Shown piece by piece: positions 1 through 5,406 of a stretch of 5,567 nucleotides of DNA (position 1 is the first letter of the stretch; the number at the start of each line of letters is the position of its first letter). Position numbers and translations under genes: made by a program. The notes under the pieces are model-generated. The model was not told the DNA's origin. It did no database searches and was given only the letters and a program-made list of their open reading frames with translations. Source of the stretch: DAOTEJ01 sp035454085 (lineage in GTDB: Bacteria > Pseudomonadota > Gammaproteobacteria > Burkholderiales > Burkholderiaceae_F); assembly GCA_035454085.1 (NCBI GenBank), contig DAOTEJ010000120.1:1-5567 (forward strand), given 5' to 3'.

Positions 1-1584
1 CTGCCGCTGGCCATGGCCTTCGGGATCGCCAGCGGCGTCGCGCCCGAGGCCGGCATCTACACGGCGATCATCGCGGGCTTCCTGATCTCGGCACTCGGCG
101 GCTCGCGCGTGCAGATCGGCGGTCCGGCGGGCGCCTTCATCGTCATCGTCTACGGGATCGTCGCCAAGTACGGCCTGGCCAATCTGCTGATCGCCACGCT
201 GTGCGCCGGCGTGCTGATGTTCCTGATGGGGCTCTTCCGCCTCGGCAGCCTGATCCGCTTCATTCCTGTGTCGATCGTGATCGGCTTCACCAACGGCATC
301 GCGGTACTGGTGGCGCTGTCGCAGGTGAAGGACTTTCTCGGCCTGGCCATCGACAAGATGCCCGCGGACTTCTTTCATCAGGTCGAGGCGATCGGCGCGG
401 CGCTGGGCACGATCAATCCCGCGGCGGTGGCCATCGCGCTGGCCGCGCTCGCCCTGGTCGTGCTGTGGCCCAAGACCTACCGGATGGACGGCCCGCGCTG
501 GAAGAAGTGGCTCGCGCACCTGCCGGGCACGGTGATCGTGCTGGTGGTCGCCACACTCGCCGTGAGCCTGCTGCACCTGCCGGTGGACACGATCGGCTCG
601 AAGTTCGGCGGCATCCCGCAAGGCCTGCCCGCCTTCGCGCTGCCGGCTTTCACCTGGGAGTCGGTCAAGCAACTGGTCGGCCCCACGCTCACCATCGCGC
701 TGCTGGGCGCGATCGAGTCGCTGCTGTGCGCGCGCGTGGCCGACGGCATGACCGACGACCGCCACGACCCCAACCAGGAGCTCATGGGCCAGGGCGTGGC
801 CAACTTCGTGGCGCCGTTCTTCGGCGGCATTCCGGCCACCGGCACGATCGCGCGCACCGTCACCAACATCAAGAGCGGTGCCGCCAGCCCGGTGGCCGGC
901 ATGGTGCACGCGCTCACCCTGCTCGCCATCGTGCTCGTGGCCGCGCCGCTGGCGATGAACGTTCCGCTGGCCGCGCTGGCCGCCATCCTGATGTTCGTGG
1001 CCTGGAACATGGGCGAGTGGCGCGAGTTCGCGCGCCTGCGGCAGTTCAACGTCACCTACCGCACCACCCTGCTCGCGACCTTTCTCCTCACCGTGGTGTT
1101 CGACCTCACCGTGGCGGTCGAGGTGGGCCTGGTGCTGGCCAGCCTGTTCTTCATCTACCGCATGAGCACGCTCACGCGCGTGGTGCCCTTGCCGCTGCCG
1201 GCCGGGGCGCCGACCGGAACCGAGGCCTGGCTGCTCGAGGGAGCGCTGTTCTTCGGCTCGATCTCCAAGCTCGAGTCGGTGACCGACCCGCGCCGGCTCA
1301 ACGCGCCCGGCGGCCCGCGCATCGTGATCCTGGACTTCTCCGAAACCCTGTCGCTCGACACCAGCGCGCTCGACGCCATCGAGGCGCTGGACCGCACCCT
1401 CGCCAAGCGGCACGCGCACCTGATCGTGGCTGGGGTGGACGACCAGCCGCGCTCGCTGCTGGACCGCTCGGGGTTCGCGGCGCACCTGGGCGCCAACCTC
1501 GTGCCCGACCTCGACGCCGCCGTGGCGCGCGCCACCGCGCTGGCCGGCGCGCCCGCCGCGGCGAACGGCCTGCCCAGCGCCTGA
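1..1584 (+). CDS. SulP/SLC26-family anion transporter with C-terminal STAS domain (5' end outside window)
   Basis: Inner-membrane secondary transporter. The frame is open from base 1 and gives 527 residues before TGA at 1582-1584. The first codons read LPLAMAFGIASGVAPEAG, the conserved first-helix region of SulP proteins, so the ATG at base 13 is internal and perhaps 30-50 residues are missing. Further SulP marks are QIGGPAGAF (about nt 112-138), KDFLGL (about nt 328-345), ESLLCARVADGMT (nt 715 onward) followed by NQELMGQG, and PFFGGIPATGTIART (about nt 814-858). Many hydrophobic segments run to about nt 1165. A cytoplasmic STAS domain follows (about nt 1216-1545), with its core strand-loop-helix at nt 1330-1380 (LDFSETLSLDTSALDAI). 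From memory the sequence resembles E. coli DauA (YchM), a C4-dicarboxylate transporter, at least as well as sulfate or bicarbonate SulP proteins, so the substrate is uncertain. The gene converges on the lipoprotein gene, with 9 bases between the stops. Confidence 0.95.
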   Translation: MPLAMAFGIASGVAPEAGIYTAIIAGFLISALGGSRVQIGGPAGAFIVIVYGIVAKYGLANLLIATLCAGVLMFLMGLFRLGSLIRFIPVSIVIGFTNGIAVLVALSQVKDFLGLAIDKMPADFFHQVEAIGAALGTINPAAVAIALAALALVVLWPKTYRMDGPRWKKWLAHLPGTVIVLVVATLAVSLLHLPVDTIGSKFGGIPQGLPAFALPAFTWESVKQLVGPTLTIALLGAIESLLCARVADGMTDDRHDPNQELMGQGVANFVAPFFGGIPATGTIARTVTNIKSGAASPVAGMVHALTLLAIVLVAAPLAMNVPLAALAAILMFVAWNMGEWREFARLRQFNVTYRTTLLATFLLTVVFDLTVAVEVGLVLASLFFIYRMSTLTRVVPLPLPAGAPTGTEAWLLEGALFFGSISKLESVTDPRRLNAPGGPRIVILDFSETLSLDTSALDAIEALDRTLAKRHAHLIVAGVDDQPRSLLDRSGFAAHLGANLVPDLDAAVARATALAGAPAAANGLPSA

Positions 1585-1593
1585 GGCGTGCGC

Positions 1594-2115
1594 CTAGCGC
1601 CCGCCCTGCAGGCGCGGATCGTCCTCGGTGGCCGCCGACAGCACCATGCCCGAGGGGTCGAGCGTCACCACGAACATGCGGTTGTTGGGCTGGTCCAGAT
1701 AGCGCCAGCTCCACACCACCTGGCGCTGCATGGGCAGTTGCTGCACGGTGCCCGGCCGGCCCAGCAGGCGGCGCACCTCGAAGCCGCTCATGCCCGGATG
1801 CACCAGACTGAAGTTCTCGGGGGTGAGCAGGTTGTCCGCGCCCTGGTAGCGGCCGCCGCCGTCGAGGCGCACCAGCAGGGTCACCGCACCCTCGGGTCCG
1901 AGCGGATACACCAGGCCCTTGCCGCCACCAGGAAGATCGCTCACGGAGTCGGGCTCGCCGTAGAGCTTGCGCACATCGGCCTCGGTCGAGGCATTGGGCG
2001 TGAGCTGCGCCAGACGCAGGTCGAGCAGTGCCTTGCCGGACGGATCGCAGGCGGCGAGCCAGGCCAGCAGGGCCACGGCAGCCAGCGTGCGGAACAGCGG
2101 TTTCAGAGCATCCAT
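1594..2115 (-). CDS. BamE/SmpA-like lipoprotein with two BamE-like halves
   Basis: Predicted envelope lipoprotein of 173 residues. The N-terminus has Lys5 and Arg9, a hydrophobic stretch (residues 10-22) and lipobox L20-A21-A22-C23, so signal peptidase II should cut before Cys23. Two segments look like the BamE/SmpA fold: LTPNASTEADVRKLYGEP (38-55) and VHPGMSGFEVRRLLGRP (105-121). The second is followed by WSWRYLD (135-141) and FVVTLDPSGMVLSA (148-161), the usual W-x-Y strand and D-x-x-G turn. True BamE is about 110-120 residues with one such unit, so this is a longer, duplicated relative and probably not BamE itself. Residue +2 is Asp (C23-D24), which in E. coli Lol sorting holds lipoproteins in the inner membrane. 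The ATG (CAT at 2113-2115) is preceded by GGAGG. The gene is divergent from the DUF3460-scpA run. Lipidation is well supported; the exact role is unknown. Confidence 0.87.
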   Translation of the reverse strand: MDALKPLFRTLAAVALLAWLAACDPSGKALLDLRLAQLTPNASTEADVRKLYGEPDSVSDLPGGGKGLVYPLGPEGAVTLLVRLDGGGRYQGADNLLTPENFSLVHPGMSGFEVRRLLGRPGTVQQLPMQRQVVWSWRYLDQPNNRMFVVTLDPSGMVLSAATEDDPRLQGGR

Positions 2116-2183
2116 GGGGCCTCCGGCGCGGTCGCGTAAAATCGGCTCGCAAGCATAACCACGCTGCCTTAGGCCCCCCCACC
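2116..2183. promoter_or_regulatory. Divergent intergenic region, probable promoters for both sides
   Basis: These 68 bases separate the start codons of the minus-strand lipoprotein gene and the plus-strand DUF3460-scpA run, so promoters for both should lie here or just inside the flanking genes. TAAAAT at 2137-2142 is the best -10-like hexamer for the plus strand, but nothing near 2114-2119 resembles TTGACA. On the minus strand TATGCT (2157-2152) is a possible -10, again without a clear -35. The area around 2137-2160 is locally AT-richer than its surroundings, which fits promoter melting. No operator-like dyad stands out. The region's role is inferred from gene layout; the individual boxes are weak. 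Confidence 0.45.
2120..2124 (-). promoter_or_regulatory. Ribosome binding site for the BamE-like lipoprotein gene
   Basis: Read on the minus strand this is GGAGG followed by CCCC and then ATG. The 4-base spacing is slightly short but the match to the anti-Shine-Dalgarno sequence is full, and it fixes the start at 2115. Confidence 0.7.
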
Positions 2184-2375
2184 ATGGCCCGCTACGAATC
2201 CGAGATCACCCAGTTCCTGCGCGAGCTCAAGACCGCCCGCCCCGAGATCGCCGCCCGGCAGCGCGAAGGCCGCGCGATCTGGTGGGACAAGCAGCTCGAC
2301 GGCGAGCAGCAGCGCGGCTTCCGCGACGCGCGCGTGCCGCAGCAGCCCTACGTCTACGCCACCAAGAGCGAGTGA
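2184..2375 (+). CDS. DUF3460 family protein
   Basis: Small, highly charged protein of 63 residues and unknown function. It begins MARYESEITQFLRELK, continues with RPEIAARQREGRAIWWDK (about 19-36) and ends VPQQPYVYATKSE. This pattern matches the DUF3460 family, which I know from Betaproteobacteria, often just upstream of scpA. There is no signal peptide or membrane segment, so it should be cytoplasmic; the first half looks helical. The frame is open upstream to 2028, but the ATG at 2184 was chosen because it gives the usual family length and N-terminus and avoids overlap with the divergent lipoprotein gene. The RBS is weak (AGG at 2171-2173, 10 bases before ATG). It is the first gene of the run and its stop lies one base before the scpA start. 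Confidence 0.9.
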   Translation: MARYESEITQFLRELKTARPEIAARQREGRAIWWDKQLDGEQQRGFRDARVPQQPYVYATKSE

Positions 2376-2376
2376 C

Positions 2377-3249
2377 TTGAGCGCCACGGTCCCCGCCGAG
2401 GCCCCGCTCGCTGCGGCGGCCGCGGCCCTCGAGCAGCCGCCCGCCGACTCGACCCCCGACGTGGTCGACGGCGTGGCGCTCGCCCGCCTCTACGGCGAGC
2501 CGCTGTTCAAGCTGCCCGCGGACCTGTACATCCCGCCCGACGCGCTCGAGGTCTTCCTCGAAGCCTTCGAGGGCCCGCTGGACCTGCTGCTGTACCTGAT
2601 CCGCAAGCAGCACTTCAACGTGCTCGACATCCCCATGGCGCCGCTCACGCGCCAGTACCTCGTCTACATCGAGGAGATCCGCCGCAGCAACCTCGAGCTC
2701 GCCGCCGAGTACCTGCTGATGGCCGCGCTGCTCATCGAGATCAAGAGCCGCATGCTGCTGCCGGTGCGCAAGGCCGACACCGGCGAGGAGGTCGAGGATC
2801 CGCGCGCCGAGCTGGTGCGCCGCCTGCTGGAGTACGAGCGCATCAAGCTCGCGGCACAGCGCCTCGACGAGCTGCCGCGCACCGGGCGCGACTTCGTGCG
2901 CGCCCAGGTGCTCATCGAGCAGACCATGGAGCGGCGCCTGCCCGAGGTCTTCGCGGTCGACCTGCGCGAGGCCTGGGCCGACGTGCTCGGTCGCGCCCGG
3001 CTGCACGCCCACCACAAGATCCGCCGCGAGGAGCTCTCGGTGCGCGAGCACATGAGCATCGTGCTGCGCCGGCTGCAGGGCGCGCGCTTCCTCGAGTTTC
3101 GCGAGCTCTTCGACGCTGCGCGCGGCCCTGCCGTGGCGGTGGTTCACTTTCTTGCCCTGCTCGAGCTCGCCCGCGAGTCTCTGGTGCAGATCACCCAGGC
3201 CGCTCCCTTCGCGCCGATCTACGTGCGCCTGGCCTACACGCCGTCCTAG
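2377..3249 (+). CDS. scpA: Segregation and condensation protein A (kleisin ScpA)
   Basis: Kleisin subunit of the cytoplasmic SMC-ScpA-ScpB condensin, which helps compact and separate the chromosome. It bridges the SMC heads, using its N-terminal helices at one head's neck and its C-terminal winged helix at the other head's cap. Of 290 residues, about 1-55 are an Ala/Pro-rich lead-in ending in VVDGVALARLYGEPLFKLP (29-47). The family core starts at FEGPLDLLLYLIRKQ (64-78), continues with NLELAAEYLLMAALLIEIKS (105-124) and RMLLP, then DPRAELVRRLLEYERIK (141-157), and ends with the winged-helix part FLALLELARESLVQITQ (258-274) and APIYVRLAY. The start is a rare TTG at 2377, one base after the DUF3460 stop. 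GTG at 2461 (Val29) is an alternative but has no RBS and would begin exactly at the conserved VVDG stretch. No scpB lies next to it. Expression is probably coupled to the upstream gene. Confidence 0.95.
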   Translation: MSATVPAEAPLAAAAAALEQPPADSTPDVVDGVALARLYGEPLFKLPADLYIPPDALEVFLEAFEGPLDLLLYLIRKQHFNVLDIPMAPLTRQYLVYIEEIRRSNLELAAEYLLMAALLIEIKSRMLLPVRKADTGEEVEDPRAELVRRLLEYERIKLAAQRLDELPRTGRDFVRAQVLIEQTMERRLPEVFAVDLREAWADVLGRARLHAHHKIRREELSVREHMSIVLRRLQGARFLEFRELFDAARGPAVAVVHFLALLELARESLVQITQAAPFAPIYVRLAYTPS

Positions 3250-3252
3250 AGG
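3248..3252 (+). promoter_or_regulatory. Ribosome binding site for the DUF4019 gene, overlapping the scpA stop
   Basis: AGAGG overlaps the last two bases of the scpA TAG stop and lies 6 bases before ATG 3259. It decides for that ATG over the in-frame TTG at 3253, and it suggests translational coupling to scpA. Confidence 0.7.
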
Positions 3253-3258
3253 TTGCCC

Positions 3259-3816
3259 ATGCTTCGTCCCGTCTTCGCCATCGGTGTTGCCGCCTTGCTC
3301 GCGTCCGGCCCCGCGCTGGCCCAGCTCAAGCCCCCGGCGACCGAGCCCGCCGCCCCGGTGCCACTGAGCCCCGCGCTGCCGGCCGCACCCGCCGCGGCGC
3401 CAGCCGCACCCGCCGCCGCACCGGCCGCTCCCACCGCAGCGCCTGCCGCCCCCGAGGATCCGGCGCTCAGGGCCAAGGCCGATGCGGCGCGCAAGGTGGC
3501 CGACAAGTGGCTCGCCCAGCTCGACGCGGGCGACTTCGCGGGGGCCTGGGAGCAGACCGCCCAGGCCTTCCGCACGGCGGTGCCCAAGGCGCAGTGGCAA
3601 GAGGGCGTGGGCGCCGGCCGCAAGGCCCTGGGCGCCCTCAAGGAGCGCAAGGGCCTGGAGGCCGGCGTGCGCGACAACCTCAAGGGCGGCCCTCCCGGCG
3701 AGTACGTGACCATCGCCTACCTCTCGCAGTTCACCAACCGCCCCGAGGTGCGCGAGATCGTCACGATGTACCTGGAGTCGGGCCGCTGGCGCGTGATCGG
3801 CTTCGGCACCGACTGA
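3259..3816 (+). CDS. Secreted DUF4019 domain protein with Ala/Pro-rich linker
   Basis: Predicted periplasmic protein of 185 residues, function unknown. A Sec signal peptide is clear: M-L-R start, hydrophobic 5-15, and a likely signal peptidase I site after A19-L20-A21 before Gln22. Residues 25-68 are an almost pure Ala/Pro linker. The folded domain (about 78-184) fits DUF4019: VADKWLAQLDAGDFAGAWEQ (80-99), a helical middle with RKALGALKERKG, then YVTIAYLSQFTNRPEVREIV and the closing strand GRWRVIGFGTD. The DAGDFAGAWEQ pattern and final beta-strand recall small NTF2-like folds, which is inference. There is no lipobox Cys and no membrane segment after the signal. The gene follows scpA by 9 bases and precedes the YeiH-type gene by 16 bases, so it is probably co-transcribed. 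The linker could tether the domain across the periplasm or cell wall, but no anchor is visible. Confidence 0.85.
   Translation: MLRPVFAIGVAALLASGPALAQLKPPATEPAAPVPLSPALPAAPAAAPAAPAAAPAAPTAAPAAPEDPALRAKADAARKVADKWLAQLDAGDFAGAWEQTAQAFRTAVPKAQWQEGVGAGRKALGALKERKGLEAGVRDNLKGGPPGEYVTIAYLSQFTNRPEVREIVTMYLESGRWRVIGFGTD
3373..3453 (+). repeat. Low-complexity Ala/Pro coding repeat
   Basis: Codons for residues 39-65 of the DUF4019 protein are only Ala and Pro apart from Leu40 and Thr59, in an imperfect A-A-P or A-A-A-P rhythm. The DNA is an imperfect array of GCC/GCG/GCA and CCC/CCG/CCA codons. Such tracts change length by slippage and are usually flexible extended linkers. Confidence 0.75.
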
Positions 3817-3832
3817 GCCGTCGGCGCCGCGC

Positions 3833-4825
3833 ATGAGCGCGTGGCCCGCCAGTCACTGGCGCGGCGTCCTGGCCGCCACGACGATCGCCCTGGCGGCGCT
3901 GTTCGTGTCGGAGCACTACGGCGGCCCCGCCGTGCTCTACGCCCTGCTGCTGGGCATGGCCTTCAACTTTCTGGCCGAGGACGAGCGCGTCGCCCCCGGC
4001 ATGCTGTTCGCTTCCGGCACCGTGCTGCGCGTGGGGGTGGCCCTGCTCGGCGCGCGCATCGCCGCCGAGCAACTCGCGCTGCTCACCCCCGGGCTGCTGG
4101 CACTGCTGGTCGGCGCGAGCTTTGCCACCGTGGGCGCGAGCCTGGTCTTCAACCGCTGGGTGCGCTGGCCGCGCGCCGAGGCCGCGCTCGCCGGCGGCGC
4201 GGTGGCGATCTGCGGGGCCTCGGCGGCCGTGGCGCTGGCCTCGGTGTTGCCGCGCCGCGAGGTGCGCGAGCAGGCGCTGCTGGCGGTGGTGGTGGGGGTG
4301 ACCGCCCTGTCCACGCTGGCCATGATCCTCTACCCCTTCCTCACGAAGGCCCTGGGCCTGAGCCCGGGCGACGCCGGCCTGGTGCTCGGCGGCACGATCC
4401 ACGACGTGGCCCAGGTGGTGGGCGCTGGCGCGATCCTCGGCCCCGCGGCCACCGAGACCGCAACCATGGCCAAGATGCTGCGCGTGGCCCTGCTCGTGCC
4501 CATGCTGCTCGTCTTCAGCGTGTGGTTCGGCGCGAAGCGCGAGCCGGGTGCGCAGCGCGTGCACTGGCTGCGCAACGTGCCGCTGTTCCTGGTGGGCTTC
4601 GTGGTCCTGGCGGCGCTGAACGTGACGGGCTGGATGCCGGCGGCGGTGTCCGCGGGCCTGGGTCAGGCCTCGCGCGTGCTGATCCTGGTGGCGATCGCCG
4701 CCCTGGGCATCAAGACCTCGCTGGGCAAGCTGCGCGAGCTGGGCTGGGCACCGTTGGTGCTGATGGCGCTGGACTCGGTGTTCATTGCCACGGTGGTGAT
4801 CGCCGGGGTGCTGCTGCTGCGCTAG
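3833..4825 (+). CDS. YeiH/UPF0324-type putative sulfate exporter family membrane protein
   Basis: Integral inner-membrane protein of 330 residues, the usual family length, with about nine or ten hydrophobic segments spread from residue 11 to 329. Family marks are LRVGVALLGARI (65-76), GGAVAICGASAAVAL (121-135), the near-invariant GGTIHDVAQVVGAG (186-199), MAKMLRVALLVP (212-223) and ALGIKTSLGKLRELG (290-304). The family (Cons_hypoth698, includes E. coli YeiH) is annotated as putative sulfate exporter because a relative lies in a taurine-degradation cluster; transport has not been firmly shown for most members. No sulfonate or taurine genes are present here, so the substrate is open. The ATG at 3833 is 16 bases after the DUF4019 stop; no convincing Shine-Dalgarno is visible, so it may depend on readthrough from upstream translation. 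It is the last gene of the run and is followed by hairpins. Confidence 0.93.
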   Translation: MSAWPASHWRGVLAATTIALAALFVSEHYGGPAVLYALLLGMAFNFLAEDERVAPGMLFASGTVLRVGVALLGARIAAEQLALLTPGLLALLVGASFATVGASLVFNRWVRWPRAEAALAGGAVAICGASAAVALASVLPRREVREQALLAVVVGVTALSTLAMILYPFLTKALGLSPGDAGLVLGGTIHDVAQVVGAGAILGPAATETATMAKMLRVALLVPMLLVFSVWFGAKREPGAQRVHWLRNVPLFLVGFVVLAALNVTGWMPAAVSAGLGQASRVLILVAIAALGIKTSLGKLRELGWAPLVLMALDSVFIATVVIAGVLLLR

Positions 4826-4830
4826 CGGCT

Positions 4831-4844
4831 GCGGGTCGACCCGC
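4831..4844. repeat. Perfect 14-bp palindrome after the YeiH-type gene
   Basis: GCGGGTCGACCCGC begins 5 bases after the TAG. In RNA it would fold as a 5-bp stem with a UCGA loop, and as DNA it is a full dyad. It may be part of transcript 3'-end processing or a protein site; the short C-run that follows is not a terminator U-tract. Confidence 0.6.
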
Positions 4845-4846
4845 CC

Positions 4847-4865
4847 CCCGCACGGATGATGCGGG
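4847..4865 (+). terminator. Hairpin downstream of the scpA run, possible terminator
   Basis: CCCGCA (4847-4852) pairs with TGCGGG (4860-4865) around a 7-base loop. It is close to the end of the four-gene run but no T-run follows, so it is not a classic intrinsic terminator. It could stabilise a 3' end after Rho-dependent termination. A second short inverted pair, GTGTG (4865-4869) with CACAC (4878-4882), lies directly after it. Confidence 0.35.
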
Positions 4866-4947
4866 TGTGCCACGCGCCACACGAACGCGGTAATTCGCGG
4901 CGTCGGCGGACTGGCAGACTCAGGCGTTGAAGACTAGTACTCGACCC

Positions 4948-4951
4948 GGAG
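4948..4951 (+). promoter_or_regulatory. Ribosome binding site for the GK-tailed secreted protein gene
   Basis: GGAG is 8 bases before ATG 4960. It favours that ATG over the in-frame TTG at 4927, which would add 11 residues ahead of an otherwise normal signal peptide. Confidence 0.7.
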
Positions 4952-4959
4952 CCCGCACC

Positions 4960-5370
4960 ATGAACTCCCGCCTGATTCGCGCCCTCGCCGCCGGCGTGCT
5001 CGCACTTGCCGCCGGCACCGCCGCCGCCACCGACATCGGGGTATCGGTGAGCATCGGCCAGCCCAACTTCTATGGCCGCATCGACCTCAACAACTATCCC
5101 AAGCCCGTGCTGATCTACCCGCAGCCGGTGGTGATCCAGCCCCTGCCCGCAGGCGTGTACTACGCCCCGGTCTACCTGCGCGTGCCTCCCGGCCACGCCA
5201 AGGACTGGCGCAAGCACTGCGGCAAGTACGACGCGTGCGGCCGGCCGGTGTACTTCGTCAAGGACGACTGGTACCAGAACGTCTACGTGCCGGCCTACGA
5301 AGAGCATCACGGCAAGGGCAAGGGCAAGGGGAACGGCAACGGCAAGGGCAAGGGCAAGAAGGACGACTGA
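4960..5370 (+). CDS. Small secreted conserved hypothetical protein with two Cys and a Gly-Lys tail
   Basis: Exported protein of 136 residues; no named domain is known to me, though similar hypothetical proteins occur in Burkholderiales. The signal peptide has Arg4 and Arg7, hydrophobic 8-18 and a probable cut after T20-A21-A22-A23. The mature part begins TDIGVSVSIGQPNFYGRIDL, then a Pro/Tyr/Val-rich stretch (NYPKPVLIYPQPVVIQPLP, about 45-63), then a core of VPPGHAKDWRKHC (75-87) and DACGRPVYFVKDDWYQNVYV (91-110). Cys87 and Cys93 could form a disulfide or, with His79, His86 and the H116-H117 pair, bind a metal; both are inference. Residues 118-133 are GK/GN dipeptides, followed by KKDD. It is preceded by 134 bases of non-coding DNA, so it is probably transcribed alone, and it converges on the flavoprotein gene. 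The role is unknown. Confidence 0.8.
   Translation: MNSRLIRALAAGVLALAAGTAAATDIGVSVSIGQPNFYGRIDLNNYPKPVLIYPQPVVIQPLPAGVYYAPVYLRVPPGHAKDWRKHCGKYDACGRPVYFVKDDWYQNVYVPAYEEHHGKGKGKGNGNGKGKGKKDD
5311..5358 (+). repeat. Eight 6-bp coding repeats (GGC AAG type)
   Basis: Eight tandem hexamers encode GK x3, GN x2, GK x3, a symmetric order. The units are mostly GGCAAG, with GGGAAC and GGCAAC in the middle. Short identical units like this are prone to slippage in whole codons, so tail length may vary between strains. Confidence 0.85.
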
Positions 5371-5371
5371 G

Positions 5372-5395
5372 GGCGCGCTTGCGTCGGCGCGCGCC
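5372..5395. terminator. Hairpin between convergent genes, possible bidirectional terminator
   Basis: GGCGCGC (5372-5378) pairs with GCGCGCC (5389-5395) around a 10-base loop, in the 36-base gap between the convergent secreted-protein and flavoprotein genes. Position fits a shared 3'-end structure, but no T-run follows on either strand and GC-rich dyads are common here by chance. Confidence 0.35.
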
Positions 5396-5406
5396 GCGCG
5401 CTCGAT

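Noticed and set aside
1584..1595. Small inverted repeat AGGCG-TG-CGCCT between the convergent SulP and lipoprotein genes as a terminator
   Set aside because: A 5-bp stem with a 2-base loop is too strained to form fully, and there is no T-run; likely chance in GC-rich DNA.
201..1811. Plus-strand open frame of 536 codons overlapping the SulP gene
   Set aside because: Arg/Ala/Pro/His-rich out-of-frame translation of a well-supported SulP gene, and it runs into the antisense of the lipoprotein gene.
1588..2139. Plus-strand open frame of 183 codons antisense to the lipoprotein gene
   Set aside because: The minus strand has a signal peptide, lipobox, BamE-like motifs and an RBS; the plus frame has none of these.
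2227..3834. Long minus-strand open frame (535 codons) antisense to scpA and the DUF4019 gene
   Set aside because: High-GC genes lack stop codons on the opposite strand; the translation is low-complexity Gly/Arg/His/Ala-rich with no recognisable domain, while the plus strand encodes clear families.
3761..4882. Minus-strand open frame of 373 codons antisense to the YeiH-type gene
   Set aside because: His/Gln/Arg-rich shadow translation; the YeiH family motifs are on the plus strand.
4912..4932. TGGCA followed by TTGAA, resembling a sigma-54 promoter upstream of the secreted-protein gene
   Set aside because: Spacing between the two boxes is several bases too long for the -24/-12 pattern and the second box lacks the GC element.
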